This document shows positions 24,429 to 33,187 of a DNA stretch of 64,000 nt, piece after piece. The notes below the pieces were generated by a model. That model did no database searches, was not told the DNA's origin, and worked only from the letters and a program-made list of their open reading frames with translations. The DNA comes from Citrobacter amalonaticus. GTDB lineage: Bacteria > Pseudomonadota > Gammaproteobacteria > Enterobacterales > Enterobacteriaceae. The stretch lies in the NCBI RefSeq assembly GCF_001559075.2, contig NZ_CP014015.2:1240001-1304000 (forward strand). The letters are read 5' to 3'. The first letter of the stretch is position 1. Each line of letters opens with the position of its first letter. The translations under genes were made by a program, and so were the position numbers.

Positions 24429-25158
24429 AGACCCGGAAGCCGGGGTTGAGGAACGACTCACGCGGGGTGTAATCCAGCGGTTTACCCTGCCAGTCGTGAA
24501 CGTGCGCCCCGGCCGCTGCCGCGACGGCATGACCCGCAGCGGTGTCCCAGACGTTGGTCGGTCCAAAGCGCGGGTACAGTTGCGCCTGCCCCTCCGCGAC
24601 CAGGCAGAACTTCAGCGACGAACCAATCGACGTCGTCTGGTGCTCGCCCAACTGTTGTAAATATTCTTTCAGTTCGTTGTCTGCATGAGAGCGGCTAATC
24701 ACCACCAGCGGCGGACGCGCGTCACGTACCTGAATTTGCTTGCGCACATTGCACTCTTCTTTCCAGGCTTTGCCTTCCGCCGCGCTGTACATCACTTTCA
24801 TCACCGGCGCATAGACCACGCCCAGCACCGGTTTTCCCTTCTCGATAAGTGCAATGTTTACGGTGAACTCGCCGTTGCGTTTGATGAACTCTTTGGTGCC
24901 ATCCAGCGGATCGACTAACCAGTAGCGCTGCCAGTGCTGGCGCACTTCCCAGGCTGGCGGGTCCTCTTCGGAGAGCACCGGAATATCCGGCGTCAATTGC
25001 GTCAACCCTTCAACAATCACCGCGTGCGCCGCGATATCGGCCGCTGTCACCGGGGAGTCGTCCTGCTTGCTGGCAATCTCCATCGGTTTGACTCCATCAT
25101 AGACCTGCATAATGGCATCGCCCGCGTTCCGTGCAAGCTGGCATACGTGTTCTAACAT
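24418..25158 (-). CDS. cysQ: 3'(2'),5'-bisphosphate nucleotidase CysQ
   Basis: Mg-dependent, lithium-sensitive phosphatase of the inositol-monophosphatase superfamily, 246 residues. It removes 3'-phosphoadenosine 5'-phosphate made during sulfate assimilation. The metal-binding motifs SEEDPP and WLVDPLDGTKEF and the C-terminal WDTAAGHA are present. The second of two close ATGs is used because MLEHVCQLARNAGDAI matches the K-12 N-terminus. It converges on ytfJ with an 11-bp overlap and is divergent from cpdB. Confidence 0.96.
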   Translation of the reverse strand: MLEHVCQLARNAGDAIMQVYDGVKPMEIASKQDDSPVTAADIAAHAVIVEGLTQLTPDIPVLSEEDPPAWEVRQHWQRYWLVDPLDGTKEFIKRNGEFTVNIALIEKGKPVLGVVYAPVMKVMYSAAEGKAWKEECNVRKQIQVRDARPPLVVISRSHADNELKEYLQQLGEHQTTSIGSSLKFCLVAEGQAQLYPRFGPTNVWDTAAGHAVAAAAGAHVHDWQGKPLDYTPRESFLNPGFRVSIY

Positions 25159-25346
25159 TCTCCACCTCATTTGTGGCAGTGGTCTTAACTCATTGTTTTA
25201 CTTATACCCGATCAAAAGCGAATCCGCCAACTGTGATAGTGTCTGCGGTTTTGCTTGCTAAACTGATGCATGCTTCACAGTTCTGTAAGCAAGAAGATAT
25301 AAATACATTTTTTACTGTGTTTCAGATCTTAAAAGGATGCCCTCTG

Positions 25347-27290
25347 ATGATTAAGTTTAGTGCAACGCTTCTGGCCACGCTGATCGCGGCCAGCGTGAAT
25401 GCCGCGACCGTCGAGCTGCGTATAATGGAAACCACTGATTTGCATAGCAACATGATGGATTTCGATTATTACAAAGATACCGCAACCGAAAAATTCGGAC
25501 TGGTACGCACCGCAAGCCTGATTAACGCCGCACGCGATGAAGCCAAAAACAGCGTGCTGGTCGACAATGGCGATCTGATTCAGGGCAGTCCACTGGGCGA
25601 CTATATGGCGGCCAAAGGGATAAAAGAGGGGGATATCCATCCGGTCTACAAGGCGCTGAATACGCTGGATTACGCGGTGGGTAACCTCGGTAACCATGAG
25701 TTCAACTACGGGCTGGAGTATCTGCAAAAAGCGCTGGCTGGCGCGAAATTCCCTTACGTTAACGCCAATATCATCGACGTTAAGACCCAAAAGCCGCTGT
25801 TTACCCCTTATCTTATTAAAGAGACGGATGTCGTCGATCAGGAAGGCCATAAGCAGACGCTGAAAATCGGCTATATCGGGTTTGTCCCTCCGCAGATCAT
25901 GACCTGGGATAAAGCGAACCTGAGCGGCAAAGTGACGGTTAACGATATTACCGAAACCGCACGTCAATATGTGCCGGAAATGCGTGAAAAAGGAGCCGAT
26001 GTGGTGGTGGTGATCGCGCACTCGGGACTCTCTGCTGACCCATACCAGAGCATGGCTGAGAACTCGGTTTATTATCTCAGTGAAGTGCCAGGCGTGGACG
26101 CAATCATGTTTGGTCATGCTCACGCGGTCTTCCCCGGTAAAGACTTTGCCAACATCAAAGGCGCGGATATCGCAAAAGGGACGCTGAACGGCGTGCCGGC
26201 GGTGATGCCGGGCATGTGGGGCGATCATCTGGGCGTGGTGGATCTGGTGCTCAATAACGACAGCGGCAAATGGCAGGTGACGCAGGCCAAAGCCGAAGCG
26301 CGCCCCATTTACGACGCCGCCGCGAAGAAATCACTCACTGCCGAAGACCGCAAACTGGTGGATATTCTGAAAGCTGACCACGACGCGACGCGCGAGTTCG
26401 TCAGCAAGCCGATCGGCAAATCCGCTGATAACATGTACAGCTATCTGGCGCTGGTGCAGGACGATCCGACCGTTCAGGTGGTCAATAACGCGCAGAAAGC
26501 CTATGTCGAACATTTCATTCAGGGCGATCCGGATCTGGCGAAACTGCCGGTGCTTTCCGCCGCCGCTCCGTTTAAAGTTGGCGGGCGCAAGAACGATCCG
26601 GCCAGTTTTGTCGAAGTCGAAAAAGGCCAGTTGACCTTCCGCAATGCCGCCGACCTCTATCTGTACCCGAACACTCTGGTGGTCGTTAAAGCCAGCGGTA
26701 AAGAGGTGAAAGAGTGGCTGGAGTGCTCAGCCGGACAGTTTAATCAGATCGATGTCACCAGCAGCAAGCCGCAGTCACTCATCAACTGGGATGGATTTCG
26801 CACCTATAACTTCGATGTGATTGATGGCGTGGAATACCAGATTGATGTCTCCCAGCCCGCACGCTATGACGGTGAATGCCAGACGGTAAATCCGTCCGCA
26901 GAAAGGATTAAAAATCTGACCTTCAACGGCAAGCCGATTGACCCGAATGCCACTTTCCTGGTCGCCACCAATAACTATCGCGCCTATGGCGGTAAGTTTG
27001 CCGGAACCGGCGACAACCATATTGCCTTTGCATCACCGGATGAGAACCGCTCGGTGCTGGCGGCATGGATTGGCGCGGAATCTAAACGCGCCGGGGAAAT
27101 TCATCCGGCGGCCGATAACAACTGGCGTCTGGCGCCGATTCACAGTGAGAAAAAACTGGATATCCGCTTCGAAACCTCGCCGGGGGATAAAGCCGCCGCG
27201 TTTATCAAAGAGAAAGGCCAGTATCCCATGCAACACGTCGCTACCGATGACATCGGTTTCGCGATTTATCAGATGGATTTAAGCAAGTAA
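25347..27290 (+). CDS. cpdB: periplasmic 2',3'-cyclic-nucleotide 2'-phosphodiesterase / 3'-nucleotidase
   Basis: 647 residues, identical in length to E. coli CpdB. It hydrolyses 2',3'-cyclic nucleotides to 3'-nucleotides and then to nucleosides, so external nucleotides can be used. The signal peptide MIKFSATLLATLIAASVNA is cleaved before ATVELR. The metallophosphatase part (25-260) has TTDLHSN, GNHEFNYG and FGHAHAVFPG; the C-terminal 5'-nucleotidase domain follows. The ATG matches K-12; an open frame extends 216 bases upstream without a plausible ribosome site. A REP palindrome follows the stop. Confidence 0.96.
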   Translation: MIKFSATLLATLIAASVNAATVELRIMETTDLHSNMMDFDYYKDTATEKFGLVRTASLINAARDEAKNSVLVDNGDLIQGSPLGDYMAAKGIKEGDIHPVYKALNTLDYAVGNLGNHEFNYGLEYLQKALAGAKFPYVNANIIDVKTQKPLFTPYLIKETDVVDQEGHKQTLKIGYIGFVPPQIMTWDKANLSGKVTVNDITETARQYVPEMREKGADVVVVIAHSGLSADPYQSMAENSVYYLSEVPGVDAIMFGHAHAVFPGKDFANIKGADIAKGTLNGVPAVMPGMWGDHLGVVDLVLNNDSGKWQVTQAKAEARPIYDAAAKKSLTAEDRKLVDILKADHDATREFVSKPIGKSADNMYSYLALVQDDPTVQVVNNAQKAYVEHFIQGDPDLAKLPVLSAAAPFKVGGRKNDPASFVEVEKGQLTFRNAADLYLYPNTLVVVKASGKEVKEWLECSAGQFNQIDVTSSKPQSLINWDGFRTYNFDVIDGVEYQIDVSQPARYDGECQTVNPSAERIKNLTFNGKPIDPNATFLVATNNYRAYGGKFAGTGDNHIAFASPDENRSVLAAWIGAESKRAGEIHPAADNNWRLAPIHSEKKLDIRFETSPGDKAAAFIKEKGQYPMQHVATDDIGFAIYQMDLSK

Positions 27291-27296
27291 CGTTAA

Positions 27297-27323
27297 TGCC
27301 GGATGACACCCCGCCATCCGGCA
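27297..27323. repeat. REP palindrome between cpdB and qorR
   Basis: TGCCGGATG and CATCCGGCA form a nine-pair stem with a nine-base loop, between the convergent ends of cpdB (27290) and qorR (27329). It probably serves as 3' end protection for both messages. Confidence 0.8.
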
Positions 27324-27328
27324 ACGTT

Positions 27329-27709
27329 TTACGCCGCCCGTTCTTCCCGTAGTGCTAACACCTGCGGCAAATTCAGCTCAATCCAGTCCGCCAGCGCGGC
27401 GACTTTGTCACTGACCTGCTCGCCCAGCGGAGTCAAACTGTATTCCACGTGCGGCGGCACGACCGGATAAGAGACCCGGTTGATAAACCCATCCTGCTCC
27501 AGCGCCTGCAATGACTGGGCCAGCATCTTCTCGCTCACGCCGCCCATTTTACGGCGCAGATCGCTAAAACGGTGGGTACCGTCACGCAGCGCCACCAGAA
27601 TCAATACGCCCCAGCGACTGGTCACATGCTTTAACACCTCACGCGACGGACACTGCTCGGCAAACAAATTACCGTCACGCAGTTGTTGAGAAAGGGTCGA
27701 TGCACTCAT
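27329..27709 (-). CDS. qorR: HxlR-family redox-responsive repressor QorR (YtfH)
   Basis: 126-residue winged-helix regulator of the HxlR/MarR-like family, close to K-12 YtfH. The conserved Cys in CPSREVLKHVTSRWG (residue 20) is the redox-sensing cysteine of this group. The recognition helix lies in FSDLRRKMGGVSEKMLAQSLQAL. It is divergent from qorB with a perfect palindrome between them, so it is expected to repress qorB and itself until quinone-type electrophiles modify the cysteine. Confidence 0.93.
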   Translation of the reverse strand: MSASTLSQQLRDGNLFAEQCPSREVLKHVTSRWGVLILVALRDGTHRFSDLRRKMGGVSEKMLAQSLQALEQDGFINRVSYPVVPPHVEYSLTPLGEQVSDKVAALADWIELNLPQVLALREERAA

Positions 27710-27733
27710 CTTTATACTTACCTTTTTGTGCGT

Positions 27734-27750
27734 ACTTACTTAAAGTAAGT
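27734..27750. promoter_or_regulatory. QorR operator between qorR and qorB
   Basis: ACTTACTT-A-AAGTAAGT is a perfect eight-base inverted repeat around a single central A, midway in the 90-bp region between the two divergent genes. Its symmetry and position are as expected for a dimeric HxlR-family repressor. Confidence 0.7.
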
Positions 27751-27799
27751 TTAAGTGCTAGCTTTATAAAACACAAGCGACACATTAAGGAGTCACCTC

Positions 27800-28648
27800 A
27801 TGATTGCAATTACCGGCGCGACGGGCCAACTGGGCCAACACGTTATTGAGAACCTGCTGAAAACCGTTCCTGCCAGCCAGATTGTGGCGATCGTTCGCAA
27901 CCCGGCAAAGGCCACCGCGTTAAGCCAACAGGGAATCACCGTACGTCAGGCGGATTACAGTGACGAAGCGACATTCACCCAGGCGTTACAGGGTGTGGAC
28001 AAGCTGCTGCTGATCTCCTCCAGCGAAGTTGGCCAGCGTGCCGCTCAGCACCGTAACGTCATTAATGCGGCAAAGGCGGCGAACGTGAAATTTATCGCCT
28101 ACACCAGCCTGCTGCATGCCGACCGCTCTCCCCTTGCTTTGCACGTTGAACACGTCGACACCGAGAAGATGCTGGCTGACTCCGGTATTGCCCACGCGCT
28201 GCTGCGTAACGGCTGGTATACCGAAAACTATCTCGCCAGCGCCCCTGCTGCGCTGGAGCATGGCGTGTTTATCGGCGCTGCGGGCGAGGGCAGAATTGCC
28301 TCCGCGACACGCGCGGATTACGCCGCCGCCGCCGCACAGGTCATCAGCACCGAAGGCCATGCCGGGAAGGTGTATGAACTGGCGGGTGATGAATCCTGGA
28401 CGCTGAGCCAGCTGGCCGCAGAACTGAGTAAACAGAGCGGCAAACCTGTCGTCTATCAGAACCTGAGCGAAGCCGATTTCGCCGCCGCGCTGAAAGGGGT
28501 CGGTTTGCCAGCGGGCCTGGCGGATATGCTGGCCGATTCAGACACCGGGGCATCCAAAGGCGGTCTGTTTGATGACAGCCGCACGCTGAGCAAGCTGATC
28601 GGTCGCCCGACCACTTCGCTGGCCGAAAGCGTCAACGGTATCCTGTAA
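27800..28648 (+). CDS. qorB: NAD(P)H:quinone oxidoreductase QorB (YtfG)
   Basis: 282 residues (286 in K-12), an atypical short-chain dehydrogenase of the NmrA type. The nucleotide-binding motif GATGQLG is at residues 5-11; the region LLISSSEVGQR and the TSLLHAD segment match the E. coli enzyme. It reduces quinones with NADPH and probably protects against quinone stress. It follows AAGGAG and is controlled by the divergent QorR. The C-terminus is slightly shorter than in K-12. Confidence 0.94.
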   Translation: MIAITGATGQLGQHVIENLLKTVPASQIVAIVRNPAKATALSQQGITVRQADYSDEATFTQALQGVDKLLLISSSEVGQRAAQHRNVINAAKAANVKFIAYTSLLHADRSPLALHVEHVDTEKMLADSGIAHALLRNGWYTENYLASAPAALEHGVFIGAAGEGRIASATRADYAAAAAQVISTEGHAGKVYELAGDESWTLSQLAAELSKQSGKPVVYQNLSEADFAAALKGVGLPAGLADMLADSDTGASKGGLFDDSRTLSKLIGRPTTSLAESVNGIL

Positions 28649-28729
28649 GTGTTAATAATCGGTTAATTATGGTGGCATCCCCGCGCATCCTCTCTGATAA
28701 TGACAGAATGATGCGTGGGGAGAGACAAC

Positions 28730-29554
28730 GTGCAAGGTGTACCTGAGCAGTTTAGCGATGAAAAAGACAGCGCCCGCTTTCGCCATCTGGCGCAGGTGCC
28801 GGGCGTTGAGCTGTATCACGCGCATATCTCACGCTACGCCTTTGAGCCACACACCCACGAAGCGTTCGGTATTGGCGCGATAGAAGCCGGCGCCGAGCGC
28901 TTTCGCTATCGCGGCACGCAGTACGTTGCCCCTGCCCACTCGGTCGTGACGATGAATCCGGATGAGCTGCATACCGGCGAGGCCGAAACCGCCGACGGCT
29001 GGCGCTACCGGATGATCTATCTGGAGCCCGATCTGCTGGAAGAGGTGACTGGCGTGCGTCACTGGTGGTTTCACGACGTCACGCGTCACGATCCGCGCCG
29101 CTCGCGTCAGATTTGTTCGCTGATCCACGGCCTGTGGCACACCGACGATCCTTTGGCGCAAAAAGGATTGTTGCTGGATCTGATCGACACCTTCCAGCCG
29201 CTGGCACGTCATGCCCCGGTGCCGCAGGAAGGCGCGCATCGCTTTGAGCGCGTGCGCGACTATTTGCATGACAACTACATGCGCCCGGTCACCCTTGATG
29301 AACTGGCACGCGTTGCCTCGCTAAGCCCCTGGCATTTTCAGCGTCAGTTCAAAGCCCATTTCCACGTAACGCCGCACCAGATGCTGATGGCGATCCGTCT
29401 GTGGCGGGCAAAAGGCTTTCTGACACTCGGCATGCCCGCTGCGGACGTTGCCGCCGCGACCGGCCTGACCGATCAGTCCCATCTCACCCGCGCCTTTACC
29501 CATCGCTACGGCATCACTCCCGTGCGCTATCAAAAACAGGTTTATTCGCGCTAA
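28730..29554 (+). CDS. AraC-family regulator with N-terminal cupin domain
   Basis: About 274 residues from a GTG seven bases after GGAG; an upstream in-frame GTG (28715) would lack a ribosome site. The N-terminal cupin (AraC_binding) has the His-rich strand FEPHTHEAFGIG (about residues 37-48). The C-terminal half holds the two helix-turn-helix motifs of AraC proteins (LDELARVASLSPWHFQRQF and AADVAAATGLTDQSHLTRAF). It sits 76 bases before ytfF on the same strand. AraC proteins of this build are often next to EamA exporters, so control of ytfF is likely. K-12 has no such gene between qorB and ytfF. Confidence 0.88.
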   Translation: MQGVPEQFSDEKDSARFRHLAQVPGVELYHAHISRYAFEPHTHEAFGIGAIEAGAERFRYRGTQYVAPAHSVVTMNPDELHTGEAETADGWRYRMIYLEPDLLEEVTGVRHWWFHDVTRHDPRRSRQICSLIHGLWHTDDPLAQKGLLLDLIDTFQPLARHAPVPQEGAHRFERVRDYLHDNYMRPVTLDELARVASLSPWHFQRQFKAHFHVTPHQMLMAIRLWRAKGFLTLGMPAADVAAATGLTDQSHLTRAFTHRYGITPVRYQKQVYSR

Positions 29555-29630
29555 TGCGCAAGCTCATACAATACACGCCCCGGTTCCCTGCCTACACTTT
29601 TCGTCATGTTTAACGATGTGGATGTAAAGC

Positions 29631-30602
29631 ATGATTAGCGGTGTGTTGTACGCCCTGCTGGCAGGGTTGATGTGGGGACTGATTTTTGTCGGACCGTTGA
29701 TCGTGCCGGAATATCCGGCGGTGCTACAGTCGATGGGGCGTTATCTGGCATTAGGCCTGATTGCCCTGCCGCTGGCGTGGCTCGGACGCGTGCGCCTGCG
29801 GCAGCTTTCGGCGAAAGACTGGCTGACCGCGCTGGCGCTGACCATGATGGGCAACCTGATTTATTACGTCTGCCTTGCCAGCGCCATTCAGCGCACCGGC
29901 GCGCCGGTCTCAACGATGATCATCGGCACGCTGCCGGTCGTCATTCCGGTATTTGCCAACCTGCTGTACAGTCATCGCGACGGCAGGCTCTCCTGGCTAC
30001 GGCTGGCCCCAGCCCTGGTGCTGATAGGCATCGGGTTGCTGTGCGTGAACATTGCGGAACTTAATCAGGGCTTGCCTGATTTTAGCGGCTGGCGCTACGG
30101 TTCCGGCATCGCGCTGGCGCTGGTATCGGTGGTGTGCTGGGCCTGGTATGCGCTGCGTAATGCCCGCTGGCTGCGGGAAAATCCAGATAAACACCCGATG
30201 ATGTGGGCGACAGCGCAGGCGCTGGTGACCCTGCCCGTGTCGCTGCTGGGCTACCTCGTCGCCTGCTTCTGGCTGCATGGGCAAACACCCGACTTCGCCC
30301 TGCCATTCGGCCCGCGACCGGCGGTATTTGTCGGGCTGATGGTGGCGATTGCGGTACTGTGTTCATGGGTGGGCGCGCTGTGCTGGAATATTGCCAGCCA
30401 GCGATTACCAACGGTGATCCTCGGCCCATTGATCGTATTCGAAACGCTGGCGGGTTTACTGTACACCTTCATCTTGCGCCAGACCCTTCCCCCTGTTCTG
30501 ACGCTCAGCGGTATCGCCTTGCTGGTTATCGGCGTGGTGGTGGCCGTCAGAGCAAAACCGGAAAAACCACGCGTCATTCCACTTTCAGAGCCAGGCCGTT
30601 AA
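29631..30602 (+). CDS. ytfF: EamA/DMT-type inner-membrane transporter YtfF
   Basis: 323 residues, ten hydrophobic segments, drug/metabolite transporter fold. The sequence is very close to K-12 YtfF (321 residues), including MISGVLYALLAGLMWGLIF and the C-terminal VVAVRAKPEKP. The substrate is not established; E. coli work suggests involvement with cysteine or threonine efflux-like phenotypes only loosely. In this genome it is preceded by an AraC-family regulator in the same direction. Confidence 0.93.
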   Translation: MISGVLYALLAGLMWGLIFVGPLIVPEYPAVLQSMGRYLALGLIALPLAWLGRVRLRQLSAKDWLTALALTMMGNLIYYVCLASAIQRTGAPVSTMIIGTLPVVIPVFANLLYSHRDGRLSWLRLAPALVLIGIGLLCVNIAELNQGLPDFSGWRYGSGIALALVSVVCWAWYALRNARWLRENPDKHPMMWATAQALVTLPVSLLGYLVACFWLHGQTPDFALPFGPRPAVFVGLMVAIAVLCSWVGALCWNIASQRLPTVILGPLIVFETLAGLLYTFILRQTLPPVLTLSGIALLVIGVVVAVRAKPEKPRVIPLSEPGR

Positions 30603-30637
30603 TTCATCCCCCCCGAAAGGGTTATAGCGCTTGATTA

Positions 30638-30660
30638 AAGTTGCATTTAAAATACACCTT
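30638..30660. promoter_or_regulatory. NsrR binding site in front of ytfE
   Basis: The 23-bp element AAGTTGCATTTAAAATACACCTT is an 11-1-11 inverted repeat matching the NsrR consensus (AAGATGCATTTNAAATGCATCTT) at most positions. It ends 26 bases before the ytfE ATG and overlaps the likely promoter, as in K-12. The repressor gene nsrR is itself in this window (50436-50861). Confidence 0.88.
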
Positions 30661-30686
30661 ATATTATTGAGAATGAGGTAACGGCT

Positions 30687-31349
30687 ATGGATTATCGCGA
30701 TCAACCTTTAGGTGAACTGGCGCTCTCTATCCCTCGCGCTTCGGCCCTGTTTCGTAAGTACGATATGGATTACTGCTGCGGCGGTAAGCAGACGCTGGCG
30801 CGTGCTGCCGCCCGTAAAGAGCTGGATGTTGATGCTATCGAAGCGCAACTGGCGCAGCTGGCTGAACAGCCGATCGATAAAGACTGGCGTACCGCGCCGC
30901 TGGCCGAAATTATCGACCACATCATCGTGCGCTATCACGACAGACATCGTGAACAACTGCCGGAACTGATCCTACAGGCCACCAAAGTTGAACGCGTTCA
31001 TGCTGATAAGCCCAACGTACCAAAAGGCCTGGCGAAGTATCTGACCATGCTACATCAGGAGCTTTCAAGCCACATGATGAAAGAGGAACAGATCCTGTTC
31101 CCGATGATCAAACAGGGCATGGGCAGCCAGGCGATGGGGCCGATCAGCGTCATGGAAAGTGAGCATGATGACGCGGGGGAACTGCTGGAAGTGATTAAAC
31201 ACACCACTCAGAACGTGACGATCCCGCCAGAAGCGTGCACCACCTGGAAAGCGATGTACAACGGCATCAATGAGATGATTGATGACCTGATGGAACACAT
31301 CAGCTTAGAAAACAATGTGTTGTTCCCGCGTGCCCTCGCAGGCGAATAA
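30687..31349 (+). CDS. ytfE: iron-sulfur cluster repair protein YtfE (Ric)
   Basis: Di-iron protein of 220 residues, the K-12 length. The N-terminal ScdA domain carries DYCCGG (about 28-33), and the C-terminal hemerythrin-like domain (about 80-220) supplies the His/Glu ligands (for example RYHDRHREQLPE, HQELSSHMMKEEQ, HISLENNVLFPR). It repairs Fe-S clusters damaged by nitric oxide or peroxide and can release NO from dinitrosyl iron. An NsrR box immediately upstream predicts NO-inducible expression. Confidence 0.96.
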   Translation: MDYRDQPLGELALSIPRASALFRKYDMDYCCGGKQTLARAAARKELDVDAIEAQLAQLAEQPIDKDWRTAPLAEIIDHIIVRYHDRHREQLPELILQATKVERVHADKPNVPKGLAKYLTMLHQELSSHMMKEEQILFPMIKQGMGSQAMGPISVMESEHDDAGELLEVIKHTTQNVTIPPEACTTWKAMYNGINEMIDDLMEHISLENNVLFPRALAGE

Positions 31350-31386
31350 AAAAGGCGCCCGAGAGCGCCCTGATTCATGGAATTGT

Positions 31387-31411
31387 AGAGCCGCGTCGCG
31401 GCTCTTTTTTT
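31387..31411 (+). terminator. rho-independent terminator of ytfE
   Basis: AGAGCCGC-GTC-GCGGCTCT is a perfect eight-pair stem followed by seven T. A second short hairpin (GGCGC...GCGCC, about 31354-31369) comes just after the ytfE stop, flanked by an A run. Confidence 0.88.
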
Positions 31412-31423
31412 GTCAGTTTACAG

Positions 31424-31449
31424 GCCGGATAAGCACAGCGCTATCCGGC
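31424..31449. repeat. REP palindrome downstream of cycA
   Basis: GCCGGATA (31424-31431) pairs with TATCCGGC (31442-31449) around a ten-base loop, seven bases beyond the cycA stop codon. It forms the 3' end structure of the cycA message. Confidence 0.75.
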
Positions 31450-31456
31450 AATCGAA

Positions 31457-32866
31457 TTAACGAACGCCTGCCATCCGCTTCTTACCAATCAACCACCAGC
31501 CCAGGCCCAGCGCAATGAACCACAACGGCGTGACGATCAGCGCCTGACGGGTATCATCTTCAAGAGTCAGCAGCACCAGCACGAAGACGAAGAACGCCAT
31601 GCATACCCAGCACATCACTTTACCGAGCGGCATTTTGTAGATCGACTTCTCATGCAGATGCGGACGCTGTTTGCGGTACACCAGGTATGAGCACAGGATG
31701 ATGGTCCAGACGAACATAAACAGGATGGCCGACACCGTCGTGATCATGGTGAACGCGCCAATCACGCTTGGGTTGACATACAGCATCACTACGCCGCCCA
31801 GCAGGCAGATACAGGAGAAAGTCAGCCCTTTCGCCGGAACGGCGCGTTTAGACAGCTTAGCGAACGCTTTCGGCGCCACGCCTTCCTGCGCCAGACCAAA
31901 CAGCATACGGCTGGTGGAGAAGACGCCACTGTTTGCTGAGGACGCGGCGGACGTCAGGACCACGAAGTTAATCACGCTCGCAGCGGCAGGCAGACCCACC
32001 AGCACGAACAGCTCAACGAACGGGCTCTTATCCGGCACCACCGAACTCCACGGCGTCACAGACATGATGACGATCAGCGCAAAGACGTAAAACATGATGA
32101 TACGAATCGGAATCGAGTTAATCGCGCGCGGCAGGGATTTCTCCGGGTCTTTGGTTTCCGCTGCGGTAGTACCTACGAGTTCAATACCAACGAAAGCGAA
32201 GACCGCTATCTGGAAGCCAGCAAAGAAGCCGCTAATGCCTTTCGGGAACCAGCCACCGTCATTCCACAGGTGAGCAAACGACGCTTCCACACCGGTTGGC
32301 GACTGGAAGTGCATGGCAATCATCACCAGGCCGACAATAATCAGCGACACGATGGCGACGATTTTGATCATCGCGAACCAGAACTCCATCTCACCGAACA
32401 TTTTCACGGTGGCAAGGTTAAGGCTCAGCAGCAGGATCACCACCGCCAGCGAGGCGACCCAGTCGGAAAGACCGGGGAACCAGAACTGCGCGTAGGCGGT
32501 AATCGCGACGACATCCGCCATCCCGGTCACCACCCAACAGAACCAGTAGGTCCAGCCGGTGAAATAACCTGCCCACGGTCCCAGCAGGTCCGAAGCAAAG
32601 TCGCTAAAAGATTTGTATTCCAGATTCGAGAGCAGCAATTCTCCCATTGCGCGCATCACGAAAAAGAGCATAAAGCCGATGATCATATAAACAAAAATGA
32701 TCGACGGCCCGGCGAGACTGATCGTTTTACCCGAGCCCATAAACAGGCCCGTACCAATGGCGCCGCCGATGGCGATAAGCTGAATATGTCGGTTTGTAAG
32801 ATTGCGCCGTAGCGACTGTTCAGTCGGAGCCTGTTCGTCGGCGGCGACTTTTACCTGATCTACCAT
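31457..32866 (-). CDS. cycA: D-serine/D-alanine/glycine:H+ symporter CycA
   Basis: 469 residues (470 in K-12), about twelve membrane segments, amino acid-polyamine-organocation superfamily. The N-terminal GGAIGTGLFMGSGK (about 34-47) is the substrate-binding unwound helix of the family. It imports glycine, D-serine, D-alanine and D-cycloserine. A CACAACAC element in its leader fits the GcvB small-RNA seed target, in line with known GcvB repression of cycA. Confidence 0.95.
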   Translation of the reverse strand: MVDQVKVAADEQAPTEQSLRRNLTNRHIQLIAIGGAIGTGLFMGSGKTISLAGPSIIFVYMIIGFMLFFVMRAMGELLLSNLEYKSFSDFASDLLGPWAGYFTGWTYWFCWVVTGMADVVAITAYAQFWFPGLSDWVASLAVVILLLSLNLATVKMFGEMEFWFAMIKIVAIVSLIIVGLVMIAMHFQSPTGVEASFAHLWNDGGWFPKGISGFFAGFQIAVFAFVGIELVGTTAAETKDPEKSLPRAINSIPIRIIMFYVFALIVIMSVTPWSSVVPDKSPFVELFVLVGLPAAASVINFVVLTSAASSANSGVFSTSRMLFGLAQEGVAPKAFAKLSKRAVPAKGLTFSCICLLGGVVMLYVNPSVIGAFTMITTVSAILFMFVWTIILCSYLVYRKQRPHLHEKSIYKMPLGKVMCWVCMAFFVFVLVLLTLEDDTRQALIVTPLWFIALGLGWWLIGKKRMAGVR

Positions 32867-33187
32867 GTTTTATTCTTCCTGTACCTGTCTGTGTTGTGCG
32901 GGCTCTGCGGCCTTTAATGCGTCTGTTGTGCATCTATGATACGACGATCCTGTTTTCAGGACTTATCGATATTAGGTAAGAATCGGCGGGATGAATACTA
33001 AGATTTAAATATTATGTTAATTATATGTTTAAAGTGAGTGTCATATCACTCTGGTAACGCGAATTAGCTCACAAAAATACACGCAACTGATGCATTTGCA
33101 AGATAAAATTCCGATACCCGGCAATCAGGCAGCGTTATTGCGCATTTTTCGTCCCCCTCCGGCGTGGAGGGGAACAGAAGTGACTAC
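32867..33187 (-). promoter_or_regulatory. cycA upstream region with GcvB-type target; no gene
   Basis: This 321-bp gap holds no gene. On the minus strand a TAATAT (32974-32969) could be the cycA -10 box, giving a leader of about 95 bases. The leader contains CACAACAC (32898-32891), which fits the GcvB target motif CACAACAY 25-32 bases before the ATG. Near fklB, CCCCTCC-GGCGT-GGAGGGG (33154-33172) is a stem without a T run, possibly the 3' end of the fklB message. Confidence 0.5.

Noticed and set aside
25329..26228. 299-codon open frame opposite cpdB
   Set aside because: Complement-strand frame of a well-conserved gene, with no ribosome site or domain.
33065..33110. CRP site upstream of cycA
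   Set aside because: AGTGA/TCACT half-sites nearby are spaced eight bases apart in place of six, so they do not fit a CRP site.
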